Below, piece after piece: positions 47,149-60,070 of a stretch of 64,000 bases of DNA (its first letter is position 1; every line of letters begins with the position of its first letter). Origin of the DNA: Strigamia acuminata. Taxonomy: Eukaryota > Arthropoda > Chilopoda > Geophilomorpha > Linotaeniidae. A program made the translations under genes and the position numbers. Under the pieces are notes generated by a model. The model saw only the letters and a program-made list of their open reading frames with translations. It was not told where the DNA came from and ran no database searches. The DNA lies in contig OX442320.1 in the NCBI GenBank assembly GCA_949358305.1, positions 3,860,259 to 3,924,258 on the forward strand, given 5' to 3'.

Positions 47149-48970
47149 TATTGTGGTCTGTGTGGTCCAGACATCGGACAGGCCCCAGAAAGTTGTCCGA
47201 TCCAGAGAATGCAGGGTGACCAGATTTTGGATGGTTTGTCCTCTCTAGTCCGGACAAATAACACGTCCAGGTAACAAAGAGTATTAAAAGAAATTGCACA
47301 ATTCCTAATAAAATACTAATTTTTCTGACCAATTGAAGCATCGAATTGTTTCTTCCCAGTTCCCACTTAAATTTCAGTCGAAACACCAAGAATGCTAAAA
47401 AAAAAACGGTTTTAAAGATGAAGATGAAATTTTGTTGAAGTTTTAATATTAAATATTGTCAACAGGTGGAGCCTGCAGTGCTGAATCAGGTCAAAAAACT
47501 AAAATAAATCCCTCTCTGCACATTTTTGGAACATTTCTTTGTTGCTTCTATTGTTTTAGAAAGTCAAATATTTTTTTTTTTACATTCGAAGCAATCATAA
47601 TCAATCTTAAAACAGGTGCAGTTTCCTTTGATTTAATGTTAATTAATGCAATCAAACCAGGTGCACATTAAATATGCAAAACATATTCAAAAAAAAAGTT
47701 AATGGATCCTATCTGATCCTGAATCAAAAATCACTTATAACCACATTCAAAATTGATAACTGATAAACCTTTTTTTGGAACCATTACTTCCAAACATCGA
47801 AAAGAGATGGATTCTGACCCGGTAAATATGGCTACCAAACCAGATCTTCAGAATAACATAAAACTGACTTTAACAAAACTATAGGCGCCTTCAATTTCAA
47901 ATCGAAAAAACGATTCTCTCGATTCTCTCGATTTTCCCTGGCAGAAATTATGCGAAATGCGTCATATTTTTTAGAATCGGATTCTCGAAAAACAATCCAC
48001 GTTTGGGGTGGATTCTTTGGATTTTGACCCGATTTTAACACGTTTGTCTGTCGGCCATTTTGAAATGCAATAGATCGGCGGTGGAAGTCAGAACTGCGCA
48101 TGTTCAAGATGTACAATCGTGGACAAAAAAAACTTCCCATCAGTTTAGCTGTTTTAAGTTTATCTATCATTATTCGCCCGGTCTATCTTTTAATACTGCT
48201 GTTAGGGCAAGACAAGAGACCGATTAACCGATTATGCGAACAAATCTGTTTTATGAACATCTATGTTCCCCGATCAGACACCACGGATGCCTCCACACGT
48301 TTATTCTCAATGAACAAATGAATGTCTAACTTTCCTGTAACCTTTACTCCCCAGGAGTGACATTAATAAATAATAATAATAATAATACCCGGACCGGACT
48401 AACCGGTGAAGATTGGTTCGACAAATAACCACTACAGTCGCTATTTTTGATATTGTTCACCATACTTGATGAGAATTAAATGCACTCCTGTGCAAAGAAA
48501 AACACTACCATACACACATTAACACAGGTGAATGAATGACTTTATTCATAGTGAAAAAGATATGAAAACAAAACATAGAACAAATCTATATACAAACCTT
48601 AATACAGAATAAATCTCTATACATCCTGCATTTTTAGGTCCTTAAGAGGACATTCAAACAGCCCTAGAAGTCGTCCCACGAAGAGCCAACCTCGAAACTC
48701 CGTTAATCGAAAAACTCCAACAGTTTTGTCCGGTTACCTTTCCCATATATCTCGGAAGAATGACAGGTGTTTCTGTGTGACTTGGGAAGCGACCTTGCTC
48801 CGATGCCAATCCTTTAAAACCCTCCCAGGGCGAGGCAAATATTCTAGGCATCCATTCAAATGATTCTAGCCTTGGTGTTAGATTCCTCTGATAAATATAA
48901 ATCAGTTTGGGCTCAGGGTTACAACTAATAATAAAAAGTTAAAGTGTTGATCAAACCTATGAGAGCAGAA

Positions 48971-49001
<31 letters not shown>

Positions 49002-50880
49002 AATAACCCGAGACATTTCATTCATGATTTAAACTGTTAATAAGCAAATTTAATGCTTCAGGATGGCTTCTGGCAGGCCATTTGAAGGCTAAATCATTAA
49101 ATTTTAAATGTTTTCAGATGTTTCAGTGATAAAAATTGCCATAAAATAATATTTCATTCAAGTTTCCTGCAGTTTTGTTGCAAACACCTGACATTTACAG
49201 TTTGGTGGTTGAATCCATTGTAATAAACTAAGAAGTACACTTCCTCAAGGGTTATCTTTCCCTTGTTAAAGTAGGCTAAATCTTGAATTATGGTAACTCC
49301 TCCGCATGTGCAGCCACCCACAGAACATTTGTTTTGCTACCGTAATCACAAAAGCAAATTAATGAAGTATGCCTTCAAGTATGCAACCGGATTTGATCGT
49401 ATCAAATTTTAACTTTCTCTTAAATCAAACAACTTGAAGGATTTGTAAATAAAAATTAACACCGTAATGCTAAAGGTGGAAAAACGAGGAGAAGCGGATA
49501 AAAACCTTCGGCCACTTGAGCAAACACAAGGTTTCGTTTGGCTCCAAAACATTCGGTGCATTCAATCCTGAAAAGACGAATTCACTTCTCCTTAAATCAC
49601 TTAAAGATGCGAATTACAGAAGAGAAATCTCGATTGAATAAAAGAATTTAAGTTTGAATTAAAACCCAAGAGTCAGTTGTGCTCGCCACAATTTCTCGAA
49701 AAATAGTTGTTGTCAACCCCTTTACATAGCTCCATTACGCCTTTCTTTGAGGGCCTTGGAGACCCATACATTCAATTTAGAAAAGTTTCCTGGGATAAAG
49801 ACGGTCTCAAATCTGTTTGGTTTTTAATTTTATCTCATTCTGTTTAAAAGTTATGAGAAATATTGTAAATTGTCACTTTTTGGAGTTTTTAATTTTTTTC
49901 TCTTTAACTATTTATTTTTTTCCAAAAAACTTTTAACAAAATGATAGCTCTAACAATCCTTTAAATCCTCCTAGAACCATTTTTACTTGTGAAAAATAAT
50001 TTCTGAGAAATTTCAAATATTAAAAGTTTCAAAAATAGGGATATGCCATTTTTTTGGCAAGGAGTTGTAAATTTACCCAGATTTTAGAAATAATCTTCAG
50101 AAAATTAAGAAAACTCAAATTTCAGGCCCAAATTCCAACATAATTATTCATCTGGGCTCTTTTAAATAAAAAAAAAAAAAAAAAAAAATAGATTTTTCAC
50201 TTTTACCAGCATGTCACTGCAAGAACCGCAAAAAGCTACAAATCTGCTGATGTTTAAAATCCTCTTCGCCATTTTTAATTCTTTTGACATGCCGCTACAA
50301 ATGAAATAAAGCCCCTGAAAAACCCCCCCTCCCCAGACTGTTATTATTACAGCATGAAATTAAAAGGTTATGACTGCACCTTTTCAAGGTTGAGACCTTT
50401 AGTTTCAAATATGGCAAATTTACTTTATTAAGCCAGTAAAAAGCACTCACAATTTTCTCTTGCACAATTTCAAACAAGTGTTGCAAATTGCTTTGTTTTC
50501 AAAACCTAAAGTGGAATTATCAAAACAAATTAAATTATTTATCCAAAATACTTTTAACTATAATAAGAAAATGAAAGAAAAGTAATTACTTGTAGAAACT
50601 CCGTAAGTAAATGGTAAAAACCAACTTTGAATGCACCCAGTCTAAAATTGCAATAGACCTTTGGAAAAATGATGTCAGGTGATACAATCATGTAATCGTA
50701 ACAATGGCTGCCCCCTCTGAGAAAAACCTTCTTGTGGGCAAAGCCAAACTGCATTATGTCATAATTTTCCAATGGTTTGCTATTTGCAAACTAAATCAAC
50801 CACCATTTTACAAGCTAGCTGCAAAGTCCGTGCACATTAATAAAACATGCACATTTCCTTGCAGTATAAGCTTTAAGCTA
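47149..50880. other. Intergenic DNA, no gene recognised
   Basis: AT-rich. Contains a fragment beginning AGGCGCCTTCAATTTCAAAT (about 47884), related to the 16.2-kb TIR element. Microsatellites are (AAT)n at about 48370 and (AAAT)n at about 48970-49000, with a poly(A) run at about 50168-50188. TTTATT motifs near 48541 could be minus-strand poly(A) signals of an unplaced transcript. ORFs are short and show no domains. Confidence 0.35.
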
Positions 50881-51070
50881 GGTTCACACTTGCGTTCACA
50901 CTAGACGCAACGCACAATCATTATTCTACTGAAAATGACTAAAAATCATAGGGAACTACTCTTCCTCGTAGCAAAAGTTCAACTACAGTTCTGAGTAATC
51001 AGACTAGGCCAATGGGAGCCAAGATTCCAGGGATCCTCTTAAGTGTGGAAAGAGTATAGCTTTAAACCTC

Positions 51071-51402
51071 TAATGCTGGGCGCACATATACAGCGATTTC
51101 GCATCGCCCTGTGAATCGCGCGCAATGCTACACACATGTAGCTATTTCAGCTCTGCGAATTTAATCTTATGACGTCATTCCTGATCTGAAAAACCTGCCG
51201 GCCATTTCGGTTGAGAATGTTGATGAAATGACGTCATTTCACACAGTTCACCGATTGGCTGTGACACGAATCACAGACGAAATAGTACTTGGGACAAGTA
51301 GATTTCAAACCGGCGCGAAGGAAATAACGTCATCTGCGCATGTGCAATGGCAACGCGATTGCGACGCGATGCAAAATCGCGATATGTGTGTGCCCAGCAT
51401 TA
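51071..51402. mobile_element. MITE with ~33-bp inverted ends (TAATGCTGGGC)
   Basis: Left TAATGCTGGGCGCACATATA then CAGCGATTTCGCATCGC. The complement of the right end is TAATGCTGGGCACACACATA then TCGCGATTTTGCATCGC. The 332-bp element contains TGACGTCA-like motifs. Overlapping ORFs on both strands are not genes. Confidence 0.82.
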
Positions 51403-51404
51403 CT

Positions 51405-52851
51405 GAATCCGAATAAAGTCATCCTCCGTATTATACAAGCAGCATGCCATGAGACCCAAACCACCTCAAGAGTGCAGGGGAGAGCCCACATGCCCTTTTG
51501 TGCCTTAGATCCAAATATATCCAAACACACCTGGTCCAATGCTGATTGCACAAAAAAGAAATTTGATTTATTGATCTTACTTTCTTAACCTTTTGTGGCC
51601 AAGACTTTGCAATGTGTCCAAGAATGGACTGGGATTAGATTTGGCCCCAGGAAGAAATAAAAATAAACATCTAGTTGATAAACATCAAGTTGATATTTCA
51701 CAGGTGGGCCACCCCTGGCAACTTTAATCAAATTAATCAATATTTTTCTCCATTAACATTGTAGTCAACAGATCAAATGTCTAATTTATCAATTATACCA
51801 ATCTCTACCTGTTCAATCTCAGACATTAAACATCAAAATGGATATTATATGAGATAAGGCTTGTGTAGGTGTGCTAAAATGAGCTAGGGTGTTACCCTCA
51901 GTGACAAGTCAAGGTTTTCATTTTTTCACCTCATAATTTACAAGGCAAATGCTGGCAACAGTTGAATATTTTCCCCTCATTCTTCACCCAAAACTTAAAA
52001 TTCAAATCAGTATTCAAGAATGTGTAATTACACAACATGCACAACTTTCACATACCTGGTAGCCCTTAAAAGCATTTCCCACCTCTCCTGCAACCTAATT
52101 AGGTAAAATAAAATAAAATAAAATAAAAGCAAAAAATAAAATCATTTTGGTCACATCTGATTCTTTTAATCAAATTAATATATACAAAACAATTTACAAA
52201 TATATTAATATAAAATCCTTTTTATTTGCTTACAGAACAAAAATCCAACTCAAGTATATCTATATCAGTTTAACAGCTAGCTATATTCCAAATACATTTG
52301 TTAATTTTAATTGCTATGCAGTAATAAATTGCATAAAATCTTTTTATTTAGTTCTACAATGTTAAGCTAATTCTTTGTCCCTGATACTTGCATTTTAACA
52401 AAAATTGCCACAAGCTTTTGTGGCAATCCCTGTAAATTTTAGTAAAAAATCACATAGTTGCCATTTACCAACAAATTTGGAAGATTTTTTTTCTTTCAAT
52501 TAAAAAACAATTTCATACTCCTTTGCCTACAGATTTAGCACAGACTGTCACCACAGACAGGATATTGACAATGCCAAGCTTACACAATTGGCCAAAGTGA
52601 CAATAAAGCAAGATGGCAGCTTCATAATGCCATTAGCCTGTTAACCTTGAATTTATTTTTTTTCATTCCATCACCAGTAAAAAGTCAAGAACTCAAGTAA
52701 AACAAAAACAAAACAAAAAAAAAATGAAATAAATGAAAAGTAAATATGCGTAAAACCAAACAAAACACGAAAACATTAAAAACTCACATAAAACAGAAGA
52801 AAGAGAAACCAACAAACAAGGAATGTATACCAATCAGCAAAAACATCAATT
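51405..52851. other. 3' flank of the GAS2-like gene and AT-rich intergenic DNA
   Basis: An AATAAA on the minus strand (TTTATT at 52652-52657) lies about 200 bp past the GAS2-like stop and may end its 3' UTR. Further TTTATT motifs lie near 52219 and 52345. No other gene is seen. Confidence 0.4.
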
Positions 52852-55800
52852 TCAATAACTATAAAAAGTTGGAACGGGAATCCTGGTTGATCCGGGAGCT
52901 GAATCTTTTCTCGGATTAACCCGGACCGGAATCCGCGATTGACCGTTAACGTATGGCCCGGTGTTAGCGGATGAATCCTTCCACGTTCCATCTCCGGCTT
53001 CGCTTCCTGAATCCTCCACTGGTGAAGATCTGGACGTTCCAGAAGACCGTCTGGTCCGTTTGGCCGTTGCCGCTACCCAATCGCTGGTATAATGGTAACC
53101 CGGATCTTCCGTATTCGGCAACACCGGCAAAGCCTCTTCTTTGACCGGAGGTTTATGTTGAGCCACAAGCTCAGCCATTTTTCTCAGAAGCTGTTCCTGG
53201 GACCCAGCAGCAGACAAAACCTCCTGGACCAAAGGCAAAACCGTCTTGTTGGGTGTAACGTGCAGTGTGTCCGAAGTCCGCGCAGGACCCGACCGGCTTC
53301 TCCGCTGCGGCGACGGACTGTTGCTGTGATTCGCTGGGGGTTTTGTGAAGGTGTCTCCAGTAAGGCTAGGTCTAGAAGACCTAGGTCTGCAAGACCAGGT
53401 GTTGGGAGTTTGCATGTTGCCTCTTGGGCTCCTGGTAGTGATGGCAGAGCGGGGACTTCGGTAGGATATGCGGTCTTTCGTGGCACGGCTTAAATACCGA
53501 GCCATTTCGCTGTCTTCGCTGTACTGCGATCTGCTCCTGGTCAGGTGCACTGGAATTCCAGAGGCCTTTCCGTTTCCAGCTCCGCAAGAAAGTTTTCTCA
53601 GGGTTTGGGTAGAAGCCGAAGGGGGAATGCTCAGTGCCGCTTGGCCCAGTTCTTCCGTGCTTTGAGACTTCTTTCTACTGAGGCGGTTGATCGCTTCCAA
53701 GGCTTGATGCAGCGGTGCATTGCTACTGTTTTCCTTCAATACATCTTCGTTCAATTCGTTGCTGTCTGGAGATCCGGGTTTGGCTTCGTGGTCGGTAGAT
53801 ACCCCAGAACTGCAGTCCGAATTCCCTTTCCTGTGCCCCTCCAATTCTGGACAAGTTTTGCTTATTTGATGTGTCTTTTCTTTGATTTTGAACGAGGGTG
53901 CTTTTGGTCCACTGTAATAACCTTCATCTAAGTGGTCCAGTGTTGTGCGAAGATAGACATCGCCGTCGGAAAGCCGGCGCGAGTTCACTTTAAGAAACAA
54001 CAACAAGCAATTGATAAGTTGATTGCATAAAGTGTATTTTTTAAAACCCTAAACTAATACAGTTGGGATTGACATTAAACCCCGATTGATAAAATTGATA
54101 CAACGATGTCCTAACTCCAACTGGTTGAGCCGTATCACTGGTGTAGTGGCACAAAAAAATAGCCCAGAACACCAGAATTGTAATCTAACTAGGCAAAACA
54201 ACCAATAAAAAACTAAACCTTTGTTTACCTGCCCCAAGGAACCAACAAACTATGCTAACATTGTTCGATTGATTAAAAGGGGAAAAAGCTTATTTTAGCA
54301 AATGAAATAAATATTGGTCACGGTCCTGACTTTAGACAGTAATAATTTTCAAAATTTTAAGCGCATTTTGCGCCTTTCCCTTAATTTTTCCCCTAATTTT
54401 ATTGAGAAATTGTTTTAATTTCTTTAAATTATTTTATTTTTCCCAAATCTAAATTTATTATTTTATTTTATATTATTTTCCTTATTTTTGACATTTATCT
54501 TTGATTTGGCCTGGTTTTAATCACCCCATCCAGACAATTCATATGAATTCTGCAATAAGTTGATATAATCGCGCTCTAAATTTGCATATTTCACCCCTGA
54601 TCGCCTGTTTTCTGCTCGGTCCCCATTGGGAATTGACTTGGCCTTTGACATGTGATCAGAGGTGACTTGTTCTGTCAAGACAGCTTGAACAGAGAGAATA
54701 ATTTTCACCTTCGACTAGACAACATCTCCTGTCTCAACTGGGAGATTTCCAAGTGCGATTTATGTTGCGTCTCAACGCATACGGTCATTATGCAGCCCGA
54801 ATTCTCATGGTTGGCTATCTAACCACAACATTTATTATTTGCCCATTATTTGTGTACGAATTACTGGAAAAACGGCGTATTCGACGGTCTTAATTCGTCA
54901 ATACATTTTATGCCACGACTGTGACTTCCTCCTCAGCCTAGACATTTTGAACTCATACTCGTCTCAATTGCATATTCATTTCATTATCGACGGCCCGACG
55001 ACGTTGTCTGCGGTTTGGTACCTGTTTGCGCGTTCACCCAACGTTTGCGCGTGTCCAGGAGAAGAAACATACTCTTCGTAAGTACGCCTAGCATATGACG
55101 ACATTTTCCCTAGTGAAGAACGATATTCGGTCTCAACTCGTGTATCAACGTTCGCCATTTTGCGCGGCGCCCGAATTGAATCCTGCACCCATAAAAATAC
55201 AGATTTCACGAATAGACGCTGTCTTAACCTAGCTGCCACCCCCGGCAAAGTTTTAAGAGTTGCAGCGCCTGCGAACCTAAATTTTCTGGCTATTACAATC
55301 CCTGGAAATTCTTAAATTTCCGAAACCATTGTTAAAAAGTCGACTACGACGTGACATATTTTATTACCAAATAAATAAAATCCATCATTATAATTACTTT
55401 TTAAACGGAAATTCATTGAAAATAAACAGAACTACTTTTCCGCATAGTAGACACAGTCCACAGACGTAATCTGGCTCAACCAATTGGAGTTAGGACATCG
55501 TTGTATTGGTTTGGAGTATATTTTAAGTTTTAACATGGGTTTAAACAGGAAATGACGTAATTTTTTATTTAAAATTTAAGTAAAACACAAAATATTTTAG
55601 TTTTTAAATGCAGCTAATGAAATTTTGCCCCCACTTGCATTCAAGGGCGACTTTAATTCAAAGAAATACTGTATTTCCCTTGAGGAAACACTTTATTCTG
55701 CGTGGCAGTGAAGCCCAACTCAAAAATGAAGTAGCAGAATTCAGCCACATCATTTCATATCCTTTCACTACATTATCAGTGTCCATCTTTTCATTCCTCC

Positions 55801-58130
55801 TGCTCCTTTCGATTTCATAAATCAAACTAATTAGCTATTTTGTGACAGGTTGAGGGCATTCGAGTGAATAATTTCAACGTGGGAAGAACCCCAAGCGTGC
55901 AGCGAGCTAGTGACATTCCATTCATCGCTAATTTGATGTAACACTTTGCAACGGGTACATTTGCTCCAACTGCGTTCACCCTGTTTTCAGTGGCCCTGGC
56001 TCCAGCAGAAGCTGTCGTCTAAACAGGAAACCTTTGTCGCCAACTGGGTTCAGGAGATTCAACCAATTACTACGCCCAGTGGCACAGTCAGGGATGGTTT
56101 TTGGGGTTGCACAATTGTGAAAAAAGAAGTGAACAGTGCATGTGAGGGTCCCCTAGTACTAACATGGGGCCCCTGATGCTGTCTCCCCTTAAAAAATAAG
56201 CAGAACGCCCGTTCTTGGGGATTCGGCCATGCAAGCCGCGATCTGTGGGACGACTTTCTTATGCTAGAGACGCACTAGGTGCTATGCGGAGCAAATGGCG
56301 TTGCAAACAGGGCCGTCTTTACACTTTTCAGCGCCCTGGGCTAATAAAACTCAGGTGCCCCTTGCCCAGCACTTTTCTGTGCCCATCGAGCCCCTGTGTC
56401 CGGCACCCCCCTGTGCCCGGCTACCCTGGGCTGCAGCCCAGTTAGCCTAATGGTAAAGGTGGGCCTAGTCGCAAAGCGATTTTGACGTCATCAAAAATGA
56501 TGTCAGGTCTCACCGGACTGGCTGCGATCAAAATCGCTGACCAAATAGTATTTGCTTACCGTCATGGAAATGTGATGGGCCAACACCGTCGCCGGTGGAC
56601 TTTCGATGTCTTTCCTTCTCACTTGCATTTGATGTCAAAGACCCTGTGGATGATTTGCTGGCGATAGAAGGGTTGGATGAAAGTGAGGCTCTTCGCACTC
56701 TGTTGCATGGGCTTGGAGAAATTCTGTCTTTGAACCCAGCATAATCAGGTGTTCTTTATTTTTTCAAAAAAATTATTAGTTTAATAAATTATTTTATTTG
56801 ATTATTTGAATCTTACCTTTCGTACATGACATGCATTTGTGGATTGTTGAAGTTCGCTGGACTGTGTTTGATCATGAACTTGGACGAAATCGTTGACCGA
56901 TGTCCTGCGTATAGAAATTAAAATTAATTCAATATTCCAAATTGGTTCACAATGATACAGTACAAGCTTAGTTATGCAAATAATTGTTACATTTTATACA
57001 TAAAGATTGACCTTTTAGATGAAAGAATGCATTTTCTAAGGTTCACTTTCTACGAGCAAAAATTGCATTTTTAGATCCAAAAAGAAATATTTAAGTAGAA
57101 AAATAAGCAATAAAGTGCAAAAATGAATTTTTATGTGCAAAATCTGCAATTATGTGCAAAAATGAATTTTTAGATGCAAAAATAAGCAATTAGGTGCAAA
57201 AATAATTTTTTATGTGCAAAAATGAATTTTTAGGTGTAAAATTGAATTTTTAGGTGCAAAATTGAATTTTTAGGTGCAAAATTGAATTTTTAGGTGCAAA
57301 ATTGAATTTTTAGGAGCAAAATTGAATTTTTATGTGCAAAAATGAATTTTTATGTGCAACAATGAATTTTTGGTGCAAAATTGAATTTTTACTGCAAAAT
57401 TGAATTTTTAGGTGCAAAAATGGATTTTTAGGTGCAAAAATGAATTTTTATGTGCAAAAAAGAATCTTTAATTATTTAAGTGCAAAAATGAACACAACAA
57501 CTACTGACACAAATAGACAATCAATAAAATAGAGTTAAAAAAAGAAAATCACCTTGCCGACACCGACATGGATCGTGCTTGTCGAGATAGTGCTCCAACG
57601 TATCCCATCCCCCACCAACACGAACCATCACATGACTCCGCAAAATCTAAAAAGCAAATCCAAAAACAAAAAATTTTCACACAAATCAAAAATAAAAGCG
57701 CAGACTAACCACACCGTCAGCAGGGGTTCAACAACTCCCCCGAAAACCCAGCAGAGTGCACTCTAACCTCCACCTTCCACTTTAATTACATTTCGGGACG
57801 GTGAAAATCAGACGAAACATCTTCGCAGGCTTTAATCGTGAACCAACGATAACACGGACACATATCCACATGTTCAGTGCGTTTTGCCACCGATGGCGCC
57901 ACATAATACATTGGTGGAAAAAAGTTTGAAACCACTACAGGTTTTTTAGTTGCAAGTGTCCATGTTATCCTTGGTTCATGGTTTAATCCGTCCACTGACA
58001 GTATTTTCGCTTCGATACTTACTCGTACGAAAATGAGTGTCTGCGTATCACCGATGCGATATTTCCCTTCGGAAACTCGAATCATGGGAAACTGCACAGG
58101 ACATGAGCATCTATTGACTAAATCTCTCAC
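52852..58130 (-). CDS. GAS2-like cytoskeletal linker, 3' part (GAR domain plus SxIP tail)
   Basis: Exons recognised in transcript order: 58130-58023, 57646-57553, 56904-56817 and 53987-52852. The first three join in frame. They encode the zinc-binding GAR/GAS2 domain: [36 protein letters not shown], then [20 protein letters not shown] and [12 protein letters not shown]. The last exon (377 residues) is Ser/Arg/Pro-rich, with SGIP, SRIP and TRIP motifs of the SxIP type that bind EB1, and ends [11 protein letters not shown]2-like proteins join actin (CH domain) to microtubules (GAR and tail). The third exon ends with two spare bases while the last needs one from its predecessor, so at least one exon of length 3n+2 between 56.8 and 54.0 kb is unplaced. 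The N-terminal CH domain was not found between 58.1 and 64.0 kb and is probably beyond the window. Confidence 0.8.
54090..55520. repeat. Inverted 34-bp repeats bracketing 1.4 kb in the GAS2-like gene
   Basis: ATACAACGATGTCCTAACTC and CAACTGGTTGAGCC at about 54098-54132 recur inverted at about 55481-55516, with CAATTGG in place of CAACTGG. They may be the ends of a transposon lying in the intron before the last GAS2-like exon, or two independent copies of a short repeat. Confidence 0.5.
55038..55158 (-). CDS. Possible alternative first exon of the GAS2-like gene
   Basis: On the minus strand, AAAATGGCG opens [20 protein letters not shown] and continues [21 protein letters not shown] donor at GTTGG/GTGAAC would leave one base, the phase needed by the last GAS2-like exon. 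A second donor, CAG/GTACCA at 55022, would not fit. A good acceptor (GGGTGCAG/GATTC) lies just upstream. The block sits between the inverted repeats at 54.1 and 55.5 kb and could be transposon sequence instead. No domain is recognised. Confidence 0.25.
56308..56467. mobile_element. hAT-type MITE (CAGGGCCGTCTTTA)
   Basis: Ends CAGGGCCGTCTTTA and (complement of right) TAGGCCCACCTTTA, with 8-bp flanks GTTGCAAA and GTCGCAAA (7 of 8). The interior repeats GTGCCC(G/A)GC motifs. It lies in a GAS2-like gene intron. Confidence 0.65.
57060..57500. repeat. 20-bp minisatellite in a GAS2-like intron
   Basis: About 20 units of TTAGGTGCAAAATTGAATTT with A/T and G/T variants. The array ends 55-60 bp before the splice donor of the second GAR exon. 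Confidence 0.9.
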
Positions 58131-58179
58131 CTAAAAATAAAAAAATTAAAATTAAATTAAAAAAAATAAATAAATAAAA

Positions 58180-58850
58180 ATATGACCTTCAAAAAATCCC
58201 AAAACAAAACAAAAAATACATTAACAGAAATATCAACTTCGTTTTTAATCCGAGGTCAAAATTTGCATCCTGTGGTGTTAAAAGGTCATAAACACCAAAC
58301 CACCACTCCTGCAACATGTCACCTGTAGAAAATAAATAAATCGCACCGTCCCCCTGGCGTTGAAAACTACAAGTACTTTTTATTGTCATCACTTTTCTTT
58401 CACCCCACGACTTTTGCCCTTGTGTAGTCTTTAGAAAAGACCTGGGAGTGTCAGGGGTGACTCTGCAGGTCAAAGAAACGAGAGGCAACAAGAGTAATTT
58501 GAAGATAAACCGATTTGTTGCTACTGACCGCAGCGCGCCGCCATGACACTTGCAAATCGCCGCACTTCGCGATGTTATCTCGCGGTGCGCGCATCGCCAG
58601 CCTCCGCCGCTTCCTTTCGAATTTCCCCGCACGCAACTCCAACCTTTCCTCTTTAATTGTTTATATCGTTGAAAATCAATACGGAATTTAGGTCACCGAT
58701 GTGGATTCACCGCATTTAGTTCCCGGTGGAAATAAAAAGAATAATAATTCGCGTTACCACGGCAACCAGCGCTGGTTCCGCGGTCCTGTAAAAGATGGCG
58801 CCACTTGTTGCTACAACCGACACGAAAATCAGGTTCTGGCAATGCAATAA
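58180..58850 (-). promoter_or_regulatory. CpG-rich block upstream of the GAR exons
   Basis: Around 58480-58820 CpG density rises, with an AAGATGGCGCC (YY1-like) motif at about 58793. A 147-codon open frame overlaps but has no known domain. It could be an internal promoter of the GAS2-like gene giving an isoform without the CH domain; no splice-compatible coding exon was confirmed. Confidence 0.3.
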
Positions 58851-59575
58851 TTCCTATTTTATTGCAGGATTTAATGGGTAAATCTTATCAATTAAGATGG
58901 ATACATAGATAGGACTAATGGAAGGAGACGAAAAAATGTAAAAGAAACGCGAGTTTGATCTTTTATGGTTTAAAATTAAACTCATTTGAACCCATCAGCC
59001 ATTTTTGCTCAAATTTATTTCTCGTCTTTTCTAGTCCCAAATCCCAATTTAAGCCTATAATTAAGACTAATGTTTGGTGTTGAAACTGTATCTGACCTGA
59101 ATTAGGTCTATTGTAATGAAACAAAGTATGGACGTGGACACACACAAGTGAAATAAAAATTGTTTGTTTTAATTTTTAGTGTTTTAACTGCTCAGTTGAA
59201 TGTTTGGTTGGATGTTTGTTTGCACTTTGTGCAGGAAATTGGCCATTGGTGGCATACTAACCTTCTGTGAACAGGAGGTTGTGCTTTTCACATTTGCAGC
59301 CAAAGCTAGACCAAGGATGTGGCATTTTGTTTGTTTGTTTTTTCTTTGAGAGAAATGTAATTTTTGTTTTAAATGTTAAAGTTGTTGAAATTTTTTTTTT
59401 AATTTTTGATTCTTATGTACTTTTTGGGTTTTGGATTGGTTTTTATGGATTTGTAGAGAGAGATGATGTGTGGAATTTTTTTTTAAGTTGTAGGGTTTTA
59501 TTAGGAGGTGGATTTAATGGATTTGTGGGATTTAATTATTTTCTCATTGGTTTTGAAAGTTACAATGAATTCACG
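58850..59575. other. AT- and T/G-rich DNA without a recognised gene
   Basis: The 103-codon plus-strand ORF at 59267-59578 is Phe/Val/Gly-rich because of TTTTTGT-rich composition and lacks domain support. Confidence 0.3.
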
Positions 59576-60070
59576 TAGAAATGGATGCAAATCCACAAAA
59601 ATCAATGTAAATCCACAAATGTCAATAAAAACCCATATAAATCAATGTAAATCCACAAAAATCAAAATAAATCCACAAAAGTCAATGTAAATCCACAAAA
59701 ATCAATGTAAATCCACAAAAATCAAAATAAATCCACAAAAGTCAATGTAAATCCACAAAAATCAATGTAAATCCACAAAAATCAATGTGAATCCACAAAA
59801 ATCAATAAAAACCCATATGAATGCAAATCCATATCAATTAATTTATATAAATCAATGAAAATTTCTAAAAATCAATAAAAATTTCTAAAAATTAATAAAA
59901 GTTCTTAGAAATCAATGAAAGTTCTTATAAATCAATAAAAGTTCTTATAAATCAATAAAAATCCTTCAAATCAATGAAAATCCTTCAAATCTATGAAAAT
60001 CCTTAGCAATCCATGCAAATCTACAGAAATCAATCCAAATCCATAGAAATCAATGCAAATTCATAAAAAT
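59575..60070. repeat. 20-bp minisatellite (AAATCCACAAAAATCAATGT)
   Basis: About 24 units. A 60-bp three-unit block repeats near 59650-59770 and units become divergent (CTTATAAATCAATAAAAGTT) after about 59870. Confidence 0.9.

Noticed and set aside
47832-48321. 112-codon minus and 73-codon plus ORFs
   Set aside because: They overlap on opposite strands inside a fragment related to the 16.2-kb TIR element; no domain.
9962-55890. Calling every YGTGRGAA match a Notch site
   Set aside because: About eight matches are expected by chance in a window this size and more than ten were seen; only promoter-proximal or correctly paired sites were kept.
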